Below are positions 1 through 13,265 of a stretch of 64,000 bases of DNA, piece after piece. The DNA lies in NCBI GenBank assembly GCA_028538565.1, contig JAPQWN010000007.1:64992508-65056507 (forward strand). The letters run 5' to 3'. The position numbers were made by a program, and so were the translations under genes. Each line of letters starts with the position of its first letter. The stretch's first letter is position 1. Under the pieces are notes generated by a model that saw only the letters and a program-made list of their open reading frames with translations, did no database searches and was not told where the DNA came from. Source of the stretch: Umbellularia californica (lineage: Eukaryota; Streptophyta; Magnoliopsida; Laurales; Lauraceae).

Positions 1-974
1 AGTTAAAGGGCCAACTGTCTACCAAAACAAAACAAAAACAAAAAATTAATGGGCCCACAAATTGTGTTTAGTTGTTGCTTTGCTCCCATTGTGAATACTC
101 CTATCAGTCAGACACGCCTCTCCTTCTCCATGAATCTATAAAATATGAATAGCAAATGCCCAACATGTGACAATAGATAAATTGGTCAGAGCAGGTAAAC
201 AGCTTCCTCGATCCAAATTGTATGCCAATTATAAGGTGATCCCATTCTACCCCAATGTGATGCAGCACAGGAAGATGAGGGCTGCGCATGCCACTGTCAG
301 AATGAAATTCAGAGGAGATGAAGTTGGATAAGCTAGATGCAACAATTAGCAAGTCGCTGGAAATCAATGAATCTGTGGTGTGTTAATTTGGGAATTGCTC
401 AGCCAGAATGTGAATGTCGCTTGACGTTGTTTGAGATGACCTGATAAAGGAAGATGGCCCCTCATGTGGTGGCCATCAATTAAATAAGCAAGAACATGTG
501 GTCCATGCTAAATCAGTAAACCAAATCATGAAGAACATAGAATTGTCAAATCAGCAAATGTTTACAGGTTCGAAAAAGCCACTTACAGGCCTCTATAGCA
601 GAGATTATGCATCACAGCCCTCATGCCAAAATTCTGATCTAAGGATTGCTTTCAGTTCATCTTACAGGCCATTGTTATGGATCCATGGCTGCAAAGGATT
701 GAAGGATAATGCTCTGCAATATTCAAGCACACATGGAGAACATGCGGCGAATCCCAGCTCATAAGAAACTGCTGCAAGGTTGCAGTTCAAGGACACCGTC
801 AGCGCACTTACAGCAAACTTAGCACTCATAGTACAAGGATAACACGCAGCTGTGAAGGTCCAAAACAATGCACAACAGGTCCTTGGTTCCAAGTCCAAGG
901 GCGATGATGTAACGCAAATATTTAATTTTCTTAATGGCATCTTCATCATCATCAAAGACTTGTCTACATGAATT
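1..974. other. Unassigned intergenic DNA
   Basis: Short open frames occur on both strands (for example minus 104-367 and 662-988), but none matches a family I know and none has clear exon borders. Some may be remnants of an old gene or repeat. Confidence 0.3.
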
Positions 975-1510
975 TTTTTTTTCACCATGTTAGTATATCC
1001 TGGAAAAATCCTTAGATAGGTTGCAATTCGTCATATCTATCTTTACTACCTCCATCCATATCCTCTTCTATCTACCCCATTTCCTTGAGGGGCCATCAAC
1101 TTGCATAGAGAATCTTTTCCTCACCGGCAACGTCATTGGCCTGCATTGGACATGTTTAAACCATCTGAAACAAGTCTCTCTTAATTTATCACCTATTGAT
1201 ACTCCCCCTAAATGCTCCCAAATGCGCTCATTTTTTATCCTATCTTTCCTAGCTTTACCATACATCTATCTCAACATTCTCATCTCTGCTATGTATTATT
1301 TCCTAATTAGTCGATATTAGTTGCATAGGTCATATCTAGTCTAATCGTTGTCTTCTAAAATTTTTCTTTAATCTTGTTGGAATGTGCCGATCACAACAAA
1401 ACACTCTAAAAGAAAAACTCCACTTCAACCATCCAGCTCTTATCATATGCTTAACATCCTCCTCAATCTCCCCATCCTTACTAATTATAGAGCCAAGGTA
1501 TTAGAAGGTG
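975..1510 (-). mobile_element. RTE-type LINE 3' fragment (degenerate reverse transcriptase C-terminus)
   Basis: Minus-strand translation gives the recurrent plant RTE-LINE C-terminal block. It starts with YLGSIISKDGEIEEDVKH near 1500, then AEMRMLR, then ARKDRIKNERIWEHLGGVSI, then FSMQVDGPSRKWGR, and ends WMEVVKIDMTNCNLSKD near 1020. Several in-frame stops and a frameshift in the middle show it is dead. Only the last quarter of the ORF is present, as expected of 5'-truncated LINE insertion. Confidence 0.85.
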
Positions 1511-2858
1511 ATGCAGAGCGATCTAAGAAGAAGAGGGCCCCTAATGGACCCCACTAAGGAGTCCTTCCCATTTAGTGTTTTCCCTAATTAGATTGGTTTA
1601 AAATTGTTAAGAGAATATTTGATTTGATTATGTTAGAGATTAATTAAAGTAATTTAGCAATCATGCAGTAATTAGGATTTTCCTTATTTAGCCTTTTTCC
1701 TCTATTATAAATAGAGAGGAGTTCTTTATCGTAAGCATGCCATATTCTAATCAAAATTCAAAATCGTTCTTGTAAGTGAGTTCTTTGGGAGTCCTCATCT
1801 AATTGGCCTTAGGGCTTGAGTCTTAGGGCTCGATCTCACCGTTGGAGGTGTAGATCTTTACCGTGATCATGACTGCGCCATCAAAAGGACTCTCTTCGTG
1901 GTAAATCTTGAGCTTCAATCTTCATAGGAGTTACATCACTTTGCACATCCCCATTGTAGTTGTTACAATTCATGTATTATGTTTTTGTACAACTTATTTT
2001 AAAGCACTCCAACAACCAAGAGAATGCACCCAATTAAAAGAAGTGTATACCACTCGTTAGAACACAAGTTGATATATGGCTCTTCCTATTCAACTGACCT
2101 GGGTGTGAAAGAATTAACAAAATAAAGAAGAAAAGCAATTAAGAAATGAAAAATGTATTAAATGAAGGGAGGACCCCGCTATATTAAGTGAACCAACTTC
2201 CCCTACAGTCCCCCAGCCAGTGAGGACCAAAAGGCACATATAAAGAAGAAAGGTGGAAATAGTATACCGCCTTTGCAACACCTCATCAACAATGAGGATT
2301 AGCTTAAATCCTTTGCAACCATCAGATCTCAAAAACACGCACGAGGACTGACAACACCAAGAAAGAAGCCAAGAGACAAGTTGGCAACAAGTCAGTGACA
2401 ATTCCAGAGCTGAATGAATACTGGCAATTAGAGAAGGAATCAACCTATTTTCTATAAGTGCATGCTCTAATTCATTACAAGTTGAAGCCAGCACACTCAA
2501 TGCTATAAGGATACTAGGATCTTTACAACCTCCATGGAAATCTGTACCCAGGTTAAGGAGATCAGAAGACAACCACCCTGGGTACTGAAGCTGGGGTAAC
2601 TTAATCAGAGCTTATAGTTAGTTGGAAAGCCCCATGTTAAATAAATACTGCAATTGGTTTTCACTCTTTTTATTAATTTTTCTTTATTTTTTTCCTAATG
2701 CGGGCAGTTTTCCGATACATTATTACAGACCCAAAGATTTTCCCTATTTTTTTTTTTTTTTTTTTTTTTTTTTTGAGTTTTCATAAAATAGCAAAAAGAA
2801 AAAAAAATACTAAAAGACAAGTTTTAGTGACTACAAAAGCACCATCCTCTATTATGAA
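1511..2858. other. Intergenic, possible LTR-like segment near 1629-2013
   Basis: A TATA-like TTATAAATAGAGAGG lies near 1704-1718. The stretch from TGTTAGAG (1629) to CTCCAACA (about 2013) has TG..CA style ends like a copia LTR, but the flanking five bases do not match. A minus-strand open frame at 2114-2572 is not recognised. A T-rich run lies at about 2743-2775. Confidence 0.25.
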
Positions 2859-3024
2859 TCATAAATTCCTCAACAATTCAAGTTGCATATCTTTTCTCAT
2901 TCTACCAACAGCAGCTATAACCCATATGAACTATGACCCATCAACAGGCAAGTCAAAAAACCAAACACATTAACTGCATTGTAGAACATGGCAAACAACA
3001 AAAGGAAGAGAAAGGGGACAATAC

Positions 3025-3601
3025 CAATTCCAAGACAAGGAATGCATTTGCAGATAGTCTCACGCCCCTTCTTATTATAATAGCTGACCAAACCCGTCCC
3101 CTGGCAACTCCGACACTTCCCCGTCCATTCATACACCACCTCCTTACAATCCTAAAACCCACCACCACGAAAACCAAAACAAACAGAACTAAGAAAGGAT
3201 TCTACCGAATTCGAAGCAATTCAGAAGAAGAGAGAAATGAGAATCACCTCCGTCTGGGGATTACAGCTCAGGCGGCGGTCGATTTCCTCGGGCGAGACGG
3301 GAGTGGAGTCGGGATAGGTCATGGGGAGAGGGAGAGGCTCGGAATCGTCGGCCAAATAGCTCTCTCTGTCTCGCGACCATTTCTTCTCCTTGGCATTCGG
3401 CCGGAGGATGGGGCTCCGCCGCGTGGCGTCTGCGGGTGGGGAGGGAGGCTGTAACCAGCGGGGAGGTTCGGCGGAGAGGTCCGGCGACGGCGCCGGTGAA
3501 GATGCTGAGCAGGAGATGGAGGAACGGGAGGGGAAATGGGAGGAGCATTTGGAGATGGGGAGAAGATAAGGGAAGGAAGGGAAAGGGCTTTTCAGCAGCA
3601 T
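3025..3601 (-). CDS. DnaJ-type CxxCxGxG zinc-finger protein, probably plastid-targeted (two confident exons, 3' end unresolved)
   Basis: Two exons join cleanly. Exon 1 is 3601-3248 (118 codons, donor GTGAT after ...NPQTE). Exon 2 is 3151-3025 (acceptor TTTTAG, then DCKEVVYEWTGKC). Residues 1-60 are Ser/Pro-rich with few acidic residues, like a plastid transit peptide. A conserved stretch WSRDRESYLADDSEPLPLPM follows, then EEIDRR. The zinc module holds CRSCQGTG and CIPCLGIG, two of the four CxxCxGxG repeats of DnaJ. Members of this plant family (BSD2/PSA2-like and relatives) act as chaperone-like or redox factors in thylakoid complex assembly; function here is inferred. The last exon is not certain. 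One candidate is 2914-2859, which would add a short tail ending MRKDMQLELLRNL and give about 178 aa. I could not find the usual family C-terminus. A TATA box lies about 180 bp upstream of the start. Confidence 0.75.
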
Positions 3602-3781
3602 TCGAAGCTCGTCTGGTCTGGTATGATTTAGGGTTTAAGGTTTTGGTATTGGGAGAGAAAAAATAGCATCTTCTTCTTCTGCTGCTGCTTCTTCTTCTTC
3701 TTCTTCCTCTGTTTTCTGTTTTGGGCCCAAGGAGAGGAAGGAAGCCACTCAGAGGAGGATGATTTAGTTTTCTTGGTTCCC

Positions 3782-3793
3782 TTTATATATATA
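3782..3793 (-). promoter_or_regulatory. TATA box of the DnaJ-type gene
   Basis: On the minus strand the sequence reads TATATATATAAA, about 180 bp upstream of the ATG at 3601. The likely 5' UTR between them contains a GAA/GCA triplet run (plus-strand CTT repeats at about 3670-3706), common in plant leaders. Placement is by sequence only. Confidence 0.5.
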
Positions 3794-3984
3794 CAAGTGG
3801 AGGAGTGGGGCCATGGGCATTGGTGGGGCCCACCTGGATAACCGTCATCGTGATTTTGAGGCAATTAAAATCCAATCCAATGGCTCATGATGATTTATGG
3901 GATCATGGGATTGGGCAATTGAGAACAAGTGGTGGGACAAAGGCTATCGAAAATGGGACCCACTTATTACATAGATATTTTGAT

Positions 3985-4490
3985 AGGGAATGTTCAAATA
4001 TAAACCTAAGGTTTTGCCTTATTTCAAAAAAGGACACAAGTTTTGAATCGTTTCAAATTAGTCCTTAAGCTTTTCAGTAAATTTTCAGGTAAGGACATCC
4101 GGCCATTTAAAGGTATTTTTTTTGACTTTTTTCCTCAATATTTTGAAAATATCCAAATTACCCTTCATTTAAAATCATGACATGGTTTCAGCAACCACTG
4201 CATATAGTCAATCACTGTGGGAATACTGAGTGTCATTAATTACCGTGAGGACACAGGCGAAGGAAATAAGGAGAATATAGAGTAAGTGAATGAGAGTTCT
4301 ATTACAATGAAAGGTAATTTTGGTACTCTAAAAAAATAAGAAAAAAATTACTGAAAAATAATTTTAAATAAATGGATGTCCTTAACTGAAAACTTCCTGA
4401 AAAATCGAGGGATTAATTCGAGAAGTTTTGAAGCTTATGTTATTTTTCAAAATAAGACCGAAACTTAAAAGACTTTTTTGAAACTCTCTC
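3985..4490. mobile_element. MULE-like MITE with long imperfect terminal inverted repeats
   Basis: The left arm (to about 4100) and the reverse complement of the right arm (from about 4385) align over roughly 100 bp. Landmarks are AAGGTTTTGCCTTATTTCA against AAGTTTCGGTCTTATTTTGA and a shared TAAGGACATCC. The flanks read ATATTTTGAT (3975-3984) and ATATTTGAT (4491-4499), a near-match target duplication of 9-10 bp. No coding capacity is visible. Confidence 0.6.
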
Positions 4491-4499
4491 ATATTTGAT

Positions 4500-6800
4500 T
4501 GTCCGAGGGTTCGAATGTGTGAACACCGTCGGCACACATGATGCACGCATTCGGAGGTTGGACAATGAAGGGCTCATTTTTGTACACGTGCTCAATATGG
4601 GGAGTTTGGTCAACGCCAAACTACTTTGCACTCTTGAAAGTAGAGGGGGTCCCTTTCTCACATGGTATGTATCAATGTATTTAATATAGGATTTAGATAA
4701 TCAGGACTTTAATTAACATCGAGATTAATTAACATGGAGAAATCTTATGTTAAAAGGAGTGGAATTTCATAATAGGAACTACCGATTGAGATCTGAATCG
4801 TTCAAAGTAAATACCCTCCGATTTTACCGAGCTTTTTCTACAGTTGGATTGGCTTTTTTTACCAAATAGTTGATCCAACAGCAGAACAAGCTTGTAGTAA
4901 AGCAAACTTTGAGCATACAGCATATAGATGGAGGAAATTTACGTTGAGTTGTTTGGATTCACTCAGTGGGCCTCACCATATAGTTCCACTCTTATAACTA
5001 AGGATTTTTTCTAGGTTAAGGACTAAGAGATATTCCGGCTCACATGTGACATCTTTCCGAATGAGCCTGACATGAACCATCAGTAAATTCGTGTGCTTTT
5101 AAGTAGGGTAAGTTCCAATTCTAGCAAAAAATATAAAAATACATAATCATTCAAATATAAATGCACCTCTTATTCTTATATATACATCAAAGCTGATAAT
5201 TTTTTTTTAAAAAGCCCCAATTTGGCTTTTTCCATTGATTCATATCAGCCACCGCGCCACATAAGCCTGTTCAAATCAGCCTCTCTAATGCCATGCTTGA
5301 TCACAAGCATTTTAAGATTTCAGCCACATGAAAGAACTTAAATGGCCTTGAGAATTTAGAAATTCCAACCCCTCTACTTTTTTGTGGAATTCTTTATGTT
5401 CAAATATAAGGGAGAATTCAAGAATATTTTCACCTTCTAAGAGATTTTCAAAATTCTCTAGACAGAAATTCAATTGATTCCACTAAAGAAACATACCATA
5501 ATGCCTCTCCAAAGAACAGTCATCATTTCCATTTGAAACTAATTCAAGTGATTCATCCATTACTCTAACAAATCAAAGAGGAACTAATTTGATGGCCATC
5601 CATCCTTTCATCAAGTACTCAGAAGTTCTTTTTTCAAAATGGCTACGTTGCAAAATTCATTTGGTTTCTTGAGCTCCCTCTAATACTAGCCAATAATTAT
5701 CCCAGTAGTCACAGTGGATATAGAATAGATAATAGTCTATGTTGTTGAATTCCCTTTAGTTTCTACTTTCTAGCTCTTTCTAATCCTTGTGAGCAATTCT
5801 GTATAATAGTTGCAATGGATAAAGAATAGATAACGGTAGAGAACCTGTTGCATGGTAAATTCATACAGTTTTACTGTCATGGAGGTAGAGAACCTATCAT
5901 TTTTTTTTTCCAAAGTCAGAAGTTCCATTTCGTGAAATGGAATTTGATTGTTTGAATATAGACCCAAACTTCCGTGTTAATTAAATGTTTGATTTTAATT
6001 GTTTCATATTCTTCTTTCCTATATTTTCTTTGGGTGCTATCACAAACATATTTGTATTTATCTATCATCTATCACCTCTGTTGGGGTTTCAAATTTTTGC
6101 AAAGATCAAGTTTCCTATGTTGAAATTTTTCTTTTTTGATCAGCTACTAAATATTGCCTTCTCAGTAATATGTAGAGAATATCCTTTCTGATTTATTGGG
6201 AGGACATGATATATAATTTCATTCTCAAATATCCAGATGATGAGCAAGTAAATCTAAACACCAAAGAACCCAGAAAGACACCATTACAATGTCACCTCAC
6301 AATTGATTTATTTCTTACTCAATATATTTTGTTGCTTGTAACAATACGGATGCTATATGTTTGAAGATACAGATTCAAGAGGACAAGAAAAGGCCTCTCT
6401 CATTACTCTTTAACTCCAACATTTTTTTTCCGGCTAGATTGGTGCAGTGGGACAAGGAGTGATACTTCAATATGAGGTCCAAGTAGAGGTGTCAAATGGG
6501 CCCAGTGGCTGGCATGGCCTTGCCCAGCATGTACGGGCCAACCCATGGGCCAAAGTAGCCCAATGTGGGTCTCTTAGTATGCCTGTCAACATGACTTTCT
6601 ATTCTTTCTTGGTTCTTTCTGATCAAATTAAATGCTTGTACTCCTTTCGCGCCTTTAACATCTCCTTTCATGTAAATTTTAATGCCTTCTCAAATCCTGA
6701 ATGAGAAAGAAGCAATAATCATCAAACATGTAGAGGAATTGCTGTAATTGATTTTAGCAAGTGCTGAAATTTTTTCAAAATAGTGATTAGGAATCCTTTC
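4500..6800. other. Intergenic, nothing recognisable
   Basis: AT-rich sequence with only short, unrelated open frames. No RNA gene or conserved domain could be read. Confidence 0.4.
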
Positions 6801-6849
6801 TAGGCTTTGTTACTAGACTTTCCTTGACAAATCTTTTTAAGTTAGCTTG

Positions 6850-7960
6850 CATGAACCCTTGATATTGTCTTGTGTGTAAGGAAGGGCATGAGGTTGGGCT
6901 TGAAGTTTCAGAACTCACTGAGGAGCCCTTTATTTTTTAGTTTATTGGGCTAGACTTGGTTTGTCGGACCCTAATTGGGTTGGATCGATTTGCGCTTAAC
7001 TCGGGCTGACCCAGTTCCTCATTAGTTTAAGTTTTAGTTTGCTTCTGGGGCCAAGTAGGATTTATGGGTCAGGTAGCCTTTGCAGGCTTGGAAGTGGTTA
7101 AGCCTTTGTGGGCTTAACTCGGGTAACCATAGTAGGATCCATGCATCGTATATATTCACTATCAATTACCATTCTCGGCACTTCATTTCTACCAATCACA
7201 TCTAGCTTTCCATTAATCACATTTAGCCACCTGAGCCTACTAAGTGAGTACTCTGTGCAACCTTTTGTGTTCGGGGTTGGTTTGCAGTCTGGCAAGCCGG
7301 GTCCAACACACAAATGATCTAGGCCTGTTTTATCTTGGAGGCAAACTTATCGTAACATGGTTGTGGACACCAATCTGATGTGGGGACATTTAGTTTCTAA
7401 TGCCGTTTAAAATTTTGAAAATTGTGTGGGAATGTTAGAAATTTTGAAATTTGTAAGAACCCTTTTAGGCTTCATTACTAGAATTCCACATTGAATATTG
7501 TTGAAAAGAAAATGGCATTTATATATATTCCCTTTACTAACCCTATTAAATGAGCTTGCATGGACTTTCGACCATGGCGTATATGGAAGGGCTTGGGCTT
7601 GGGAGGAGGCCTTTACTTTTGCATTTTATGCGGCCTGAGTAAGGTGGAGTTTCTTTTGGTAGACCACCGTCGTTTGATTAAAGACAATAGCTACTATGGT
7701 GGTTAATGCCAATAACTACCATGTCTACTGTCAAGCCCACAATGGCTATCTGGCCCATAATTCCTACTTGGCCCAGTTAAGGAAACGTCCCAACTTAATT
7801 AGGAAATGGGCCAGCCTAGTTAGGCCCAGATCCACCTAACCCAATTAGGGATTGGATCAACCCAAGTCCGGCCTAATAAACTGCAAAAATAAAGGGCTCC
7901 TCAATGAGTCCTAAAGCTCCAATCCTCAGCCCAAACCTTTCCATACAAGCCACAGTCAAA
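6850..7960. repeat. Long imperfect inverted repeat with an extra internal copy
   Basis: The arm at about 6880-7085 matches the reverse complement of about 7745-7945. Shared blocks include GAGGAGCCCTTTATTTTT, CCCTAATTGGGTT and GGCCAAGTAGGA. A partial direct copy of the left-arm start (GCTTGCATG ... GGAAGGGC ... GGGCTTG) recurs at about 7553-7605. This looks like a foldback-type transposon, but I did not find ends or a target duplication. Confidence 0.5.
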
Positions 7961-7999
7961 AGATACATAATTGAAGTTATTTTGGATCTAATTTTGACC

Positions 8000-9660
8000 A
8001 TGTTTTCTAATTTTAACCAGAAGTTTTTTTCGGTTTCTACAACTGCTAAGATACATAAAACCTCACCATACCGGTGATTAGCATGGATTTTTGTACTAGT
8101 ATATTTTATGCAAGCAACCCCATTCCAATATGTTTCGCCATGAATCCCTATTTGAGTTTACATTCTAGACTTTGGAAGGTCACGTCCATTCTTGCTATTC
8201 TACTTCTGAATGCTTCATATATAATCTTACAAACTAAACTGTGTCATGTTAGACATTTTCACAGCCAATTAACAAATGGTTGACCCAGCCCAACCCAATG
8301 CCACCCCTAATCCTGGAACTTCAGAGCATCATATGGTTGTCTATTATTTGAGCACTGACCTTGCACCAGAAGGCGGTAGGAAACAATAGAACAGTTTTAA
8401 AAAATTCCACTTGTGGCAAAATGTACAAATAGGACTGGACCCTGAATGAAGGCTATTGGGCACAGGGATGTTAAGATATAATAAGCTTATTATACTATTG
8501 TTTATTAAACTATATATTCTTCCATCACTTCAACACAAATATGATAAAACATTATAATACAAATAAGTGTCACCATTCTTTGGCCACATACAATGAACTT
8601 ACCAAATAACTTGTTTCACAATTAATTGTATTCTGTTTGTATGGTGCCAAGGGAATGTGGGCTGTTCTAGGTAAGTGAAAAGGGTTATCAGTGTTCCAAT
8701 GAATGAAAAACTTCAGGAATGGTTAAAAAACTTTTTTTAAAAAAAGAGAGAGTTGTGTTTCATATATTTACAGGAAGACTTATCATTATATATTAATATA
8801 AATAACTCATAAGCATGAAACACATTGTGTCTTGATGGTTGAAATGCTTGCTTGCAATTAAAGGGTCTTGAACAAATCATAATTTGACAGGAATATTACT
8901 ATTATCCAATTGGGTAACCATATCGCCAAAACCCAAATCTTGACTATACCCTTCTCATTTCCCCCAACTGCTGGTATTTTTTTCTCCAACTGGAATCTTG
9001 CAAGGTAGACGTTCACTTTCGTGTAGGTGGAGATTGAAAATTCTATAATTTCTCGTCCGTGCAGATTTCTATAGGAGAAAATCTTACACTCCATAATAAC
9101 ATGCTATACCATTGTCTTTGACATGCATATTTTCCCCAATAATATCTTGAGAGTTAATTAAAGGTAGCTGCAACTCTGTTAATATAATGGATGCAGCTTT
9201 CATAAAATGGCTTAAAACGTTTTAGTTAGATTAATATGCATGCATTAGAGCAATTTAGAAATTGATGGTACGAATTAAGTTCAAGATTTTCAATTTTATT
9301 GGGTCTGGAGTAGCTTACTATGAATGAAATTCCTTTGATTTTGATAATAGGGTAAGAAGATGGTGCAACCATGTCAATCAATGGTCCTATAATATCTTCT
9401 CTAGGTACATAGGATGATGTGACTTGGGAGGATGTCAATGGGAGTATGGACAGCAGCCAGTCATGCAAAGCGACATACCACCTCTCATTATATAATATGC
9501 ACTTAAATAGCAGGAATGACGGGATCACACAAAATGTAATTGAAGAGGTAGGCCTACAACAAAGTTGACAAGTGTGCATGACAAAAGATCGATGGCTCGA
9601 TTAGCAAGAAGCTCCACTAAAAAGAATACATAAATAAATAAATAGAAACCAAAATCTGGC
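8000..9660. other. Intergenic, nothing recognisable
   Basis: AT-rich with only short open frames. No domain, RNA gene or clear repeat boundary was seen. Confidence 0.4.
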
Positions 9661-9698
9661 CATTGGGGGCATAGTAAAAGAGAGCTATACCTACCAAC

Positions 9699-9785
9699 CT
9701 TTTTTTTGTGCCTCAATGGTTGCTTGTTTAGTATTATATACAAGAAGTCACACGTTCGAGGATTGGTACGGCCCTCTTCTTCACA
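9699..9785 (+). mobile_element. Possible tRNA-derived SINE fragment
   Basis: An A-box-like TGCCTCAATGG is followed about 45 bp later by a B-box-like ACGTTCGAGGA. The unit sits between two similar flanks, AAAAGAGAGCTATACCTACC (from 9676) and AAAAGAGAGCTAAACCTAAC (from about 9785), which may be a decayed target duplication. Confidence 0.35.
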
Positions 9786-9809
9786 AAAGAGAGCTAAACC
9801 TAACAAGTT

Positions 9810-12800
9810 GGATCTGGATCCGGCAAAATTAGGGATGGCAACAAGTCTAGTCAAACGAGTCATTTGCTTGCCCAAACTAGCCCTTAAAGATTCAGTAGTA
9901 ACTTTGTCAGGTTTGCGGTGGGTACTAGTTTTAATTATGATTTTGACATGAGTCGGGTTCAAGGCAAGTTTAGATTTTGGCGGTCACAGCCTGCCTCCCT
10001 CTCTTCCAATCTTCCAACTATGATTGATTCACATATTAGTATGATTTGATATATAAAACTTATGTGGTATAGTTGTTATTAGTAGACCTTTATAAAGGGT
10101 TTTCATCTCCAAAGAGAGTTTCGTATGGTAGCATGCAAGATTTTTGGTCCCTGCATTTAACTCGAAAGGGGCGGGTTCAGCCTTTTAAATAGAGAGAATT
10201 AAAACTTCCGCACTACCCTCATGCAGGACTTTTGCATGTGAAAAATCCATTTTGTAAAAGGAGCTCTATGTGACATGATTAGTTCTTTGAGTATAATAAA
10301 TGTGTATTATATATGATTTATCTTTTATATTCTCAAAATTAGAAAAAAAATTAAGATAACAAGGATTAGTCTGATAAAGAAAGTTTTCAACCATAGCAGG
10401 TACTAATAATCTTTCAAAACAGATATAACCTTCATTCCCACCAAACTTATATTCTATTATTTCTAAATCTTATTTACAATTCTAAACAGTTTAAAGTCAT
10501 CTAAAAGATGAAGCTTTAATTCCATATTTTTAACAAATTTTTTTTAATAGGAAAATTGAAAACAAACTGATCCAGCAGTGAATTACCATTATATAGGTTT
10601 ATCCCTTGAATAAAGAATGCTAGAAACTATATTTTAAAACCATGATAGCAAAACCCTTAAAATTTATCTTTTCTTGATTCCTTCTTGGACAAGATGGCTA
10701 TAAACAAATCTCCCACCAAAAAAACACAACTAATGAGATTATGATTTGATGTTTAAACCTTCAAGAAATGCAGAGGGCCTCTCCTTGAGATGCCCACCAA
10801 ACATATTGCCCAAAGGTTGCAATATTTTTAATTCCTTTTGAGTGCCTAAAATCAGAATTCAGACATCGATGCAATGTGAAATGAACTTCTATTAAAAACG
10901 CTACCCTATAATCAAATCAGGTGAGGTGTGAATGATCCACCTAACATTTTGATACTTTCCTATGCCCTTCCCCCACAAGTTCTTGATACAAAATGCACTA
11001 TTATAGACATTTTGAACTAATCACCCAACTAGTTGGTGGCCGGCCATAGGATTCCTAGCGTAAACTCAAGGTCTAGAAACATGTGGGACTTACCATTCTG
11101 CCCTTCTCTCACATGCCCAAATTCTTTGTACTATTCCTCTCAACCCAAACATGTACCTGTATGTGCTTTAAAATATCATACATTATATTGTAATATTGTA
11201 GGGAAATGTGAATGTCTCAATAATATCAGAGTATTTTTAAGGCATACGTAAACTTGAAAATGTTAGAATAAAATCATGAGATTATCAGGATAAAATGTTA
11301 AGACCACAAAAAGTCCAAAATAATAAAATTGTAATACTAATTATATCTACATTTAATTAAGCTTTGTACTCTAAATTACTTTAAATTAGTTATTTTTGTG
11401 GCAGTTTCCCATTAAGACCCTATAAGCCCCAAACATGATGGTTTTGAGAAGGACAAGATCCGCTAGGGCTTCACAATAAAAAAAAAAAAAACCCTCTTTG
11501 CTGCATCTTTTAAAGAGAACGTGCTATAAAGTTTGTGGAGCACACTGAACTACCAAATATATGAGGGTTTTAGAACCCTTTTGTATGCAAATAAAATAAA
11601 GTTTATTAGATACTAGCAGTTGTTTGATCTAAACAACATAAAGAAAATAAAACAAAACAAAGTTAGGTTGCTTATTGTCCATTTCATGGCCTTATATTAA
11701 ACTATTGGCAGCATCCCATCGGTCTATATATTTATGTTCCTTCTTATTTGGTTAAACTTCAAAGTATTCTCATATTCGGTAGGTTATTCGACCCCCACAA
11801 ACTCGGCCACATGTCTTTTATAAGCAGCAAAAGAGTGCTGTGAAGGGGGCTATAAAAGATTATTGCTGAGGTTCTATCTTCAAATGTCATTGAATGGCCG
11901 GGGCTATTGCTCAATTGGTTGAGTCTCTTCTCAAAAGAAAAGTGAGAGTACTAACATAATGTAAAGCATAATTTGGTGAAGGATTTTTTTTTTTTTTTTT
12001 TTCCTTCCAAGGACTCAGACTTGGACACTCTCACCCTTTAGAGAGGTGTTTATCGTTCCATCCAGCTAAGCGGCAACCCTTGCAATTTGGGCAACATCTT
12101 TCTCCTCCTAAGAATGCATTCTGCACATTTGTTGTCCAGCTCATGTTGCCCAAGACCAAGTAGATGCATGTCTATAGAGAAATCTCACCATGGATAAGGG
12201 CCCCCTTCAGATTATCCTGACCCAATAGTCTTTCAACTATATATTCCTTTGATATTCAATTGAGGGATTAAAAAAAGGGCCAAATGAGTCTCAAATTGGG
12301 CTTGTGCTAATTAATGAGGGGCATTGAGTGTGAAGGCAGCAAGAGGGAGCAAAGGAGGGACCATGAGCTGTCCAATCATAAAATCCACCCTTTTTACCTA
12401 TATATTTTCATTGTTTTCACACTTAAGTTACAGCGTACAAAATTAAAGCTAAATTGATAATTCAAATTACTTTTATATTTTATCTCTGTGTCTCTGTTTC
12501 ACTAACAGAGTTTCAAGAAACATCCGAAGTTGTTATAAATTAAATGGCCAGCATACCTCTTAGAACACTTCAATATATCAAATTTCAAGTGATTTCTTTG
12601 AAATTAACATCTGAAGAATTTATTGACATAGGTTATGTAAAGAAGTTGATGGGCCTTTAAATTCTCCAAAGAAGAATCTAGCAAGCTCTTGCTAAAATAG
12701 TTTATGAGAATCCAGCAAAAAAAAAAAAAAAAATTTATGAAAAGATTTGAGGGGTCACTTCATTTAAACTTAGATCACTCATTTGGTTCACCACATTTTC

Positions 12801-13222
12801 TTTCGTCCGTGGATTGCTGTCCGATTTCATAAAATCATTCGTTGCTTTCATGGGCACACACCATCTGATGAATAAATTGTACTGAATCACAAGATAGATG
12901 TCAATGATGATCTCATCTCACAAGTAGCATGCAGAGGCTCTAGGCTTTCCAGGATCTAAAGCACAGCTATCAATTCCGATTCATTTCGGATATAATTACT
13001 AAAACCTTCCGTTTCGGTTGAAGGACTGAAACGGAATGGGGCTCAAAACTTTTCCATTTATATTCCAGCTCATTCCAATTCCAGTCCATTTTGGTTTGTA
13101 ATATGTAGTCTCTATAGTCTTGTAGTTTGCAAACAAAGTTTTCACCAGATTTTTTATTATTGTTCTCAATATCCATATCAAGAAACATGCATATTTTATA
13201 TTTATTCTTATTTTTCTATTTT

Positions 13223-13265
<43 letters not shown>

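Noticed and set aside
1629..2013. Complete copia-type solo LTR
   Set aside because: TG..CA ends and a TATA motif are suggestive, but the flanking bases do not duplicate.
2114..2572. 152-codon minus-strand open frame near the DnaJ-type gene
   Set aside because: Not recognised and not in frame with the DnaJ exons; it could be an old gene relic but nothing supports a product.
11890..11935. GGGGCTATTGCTCAATTGG as a tRNA or SINE head
   Set aside because: Resembles an A-box only; no B-box at the right distance.
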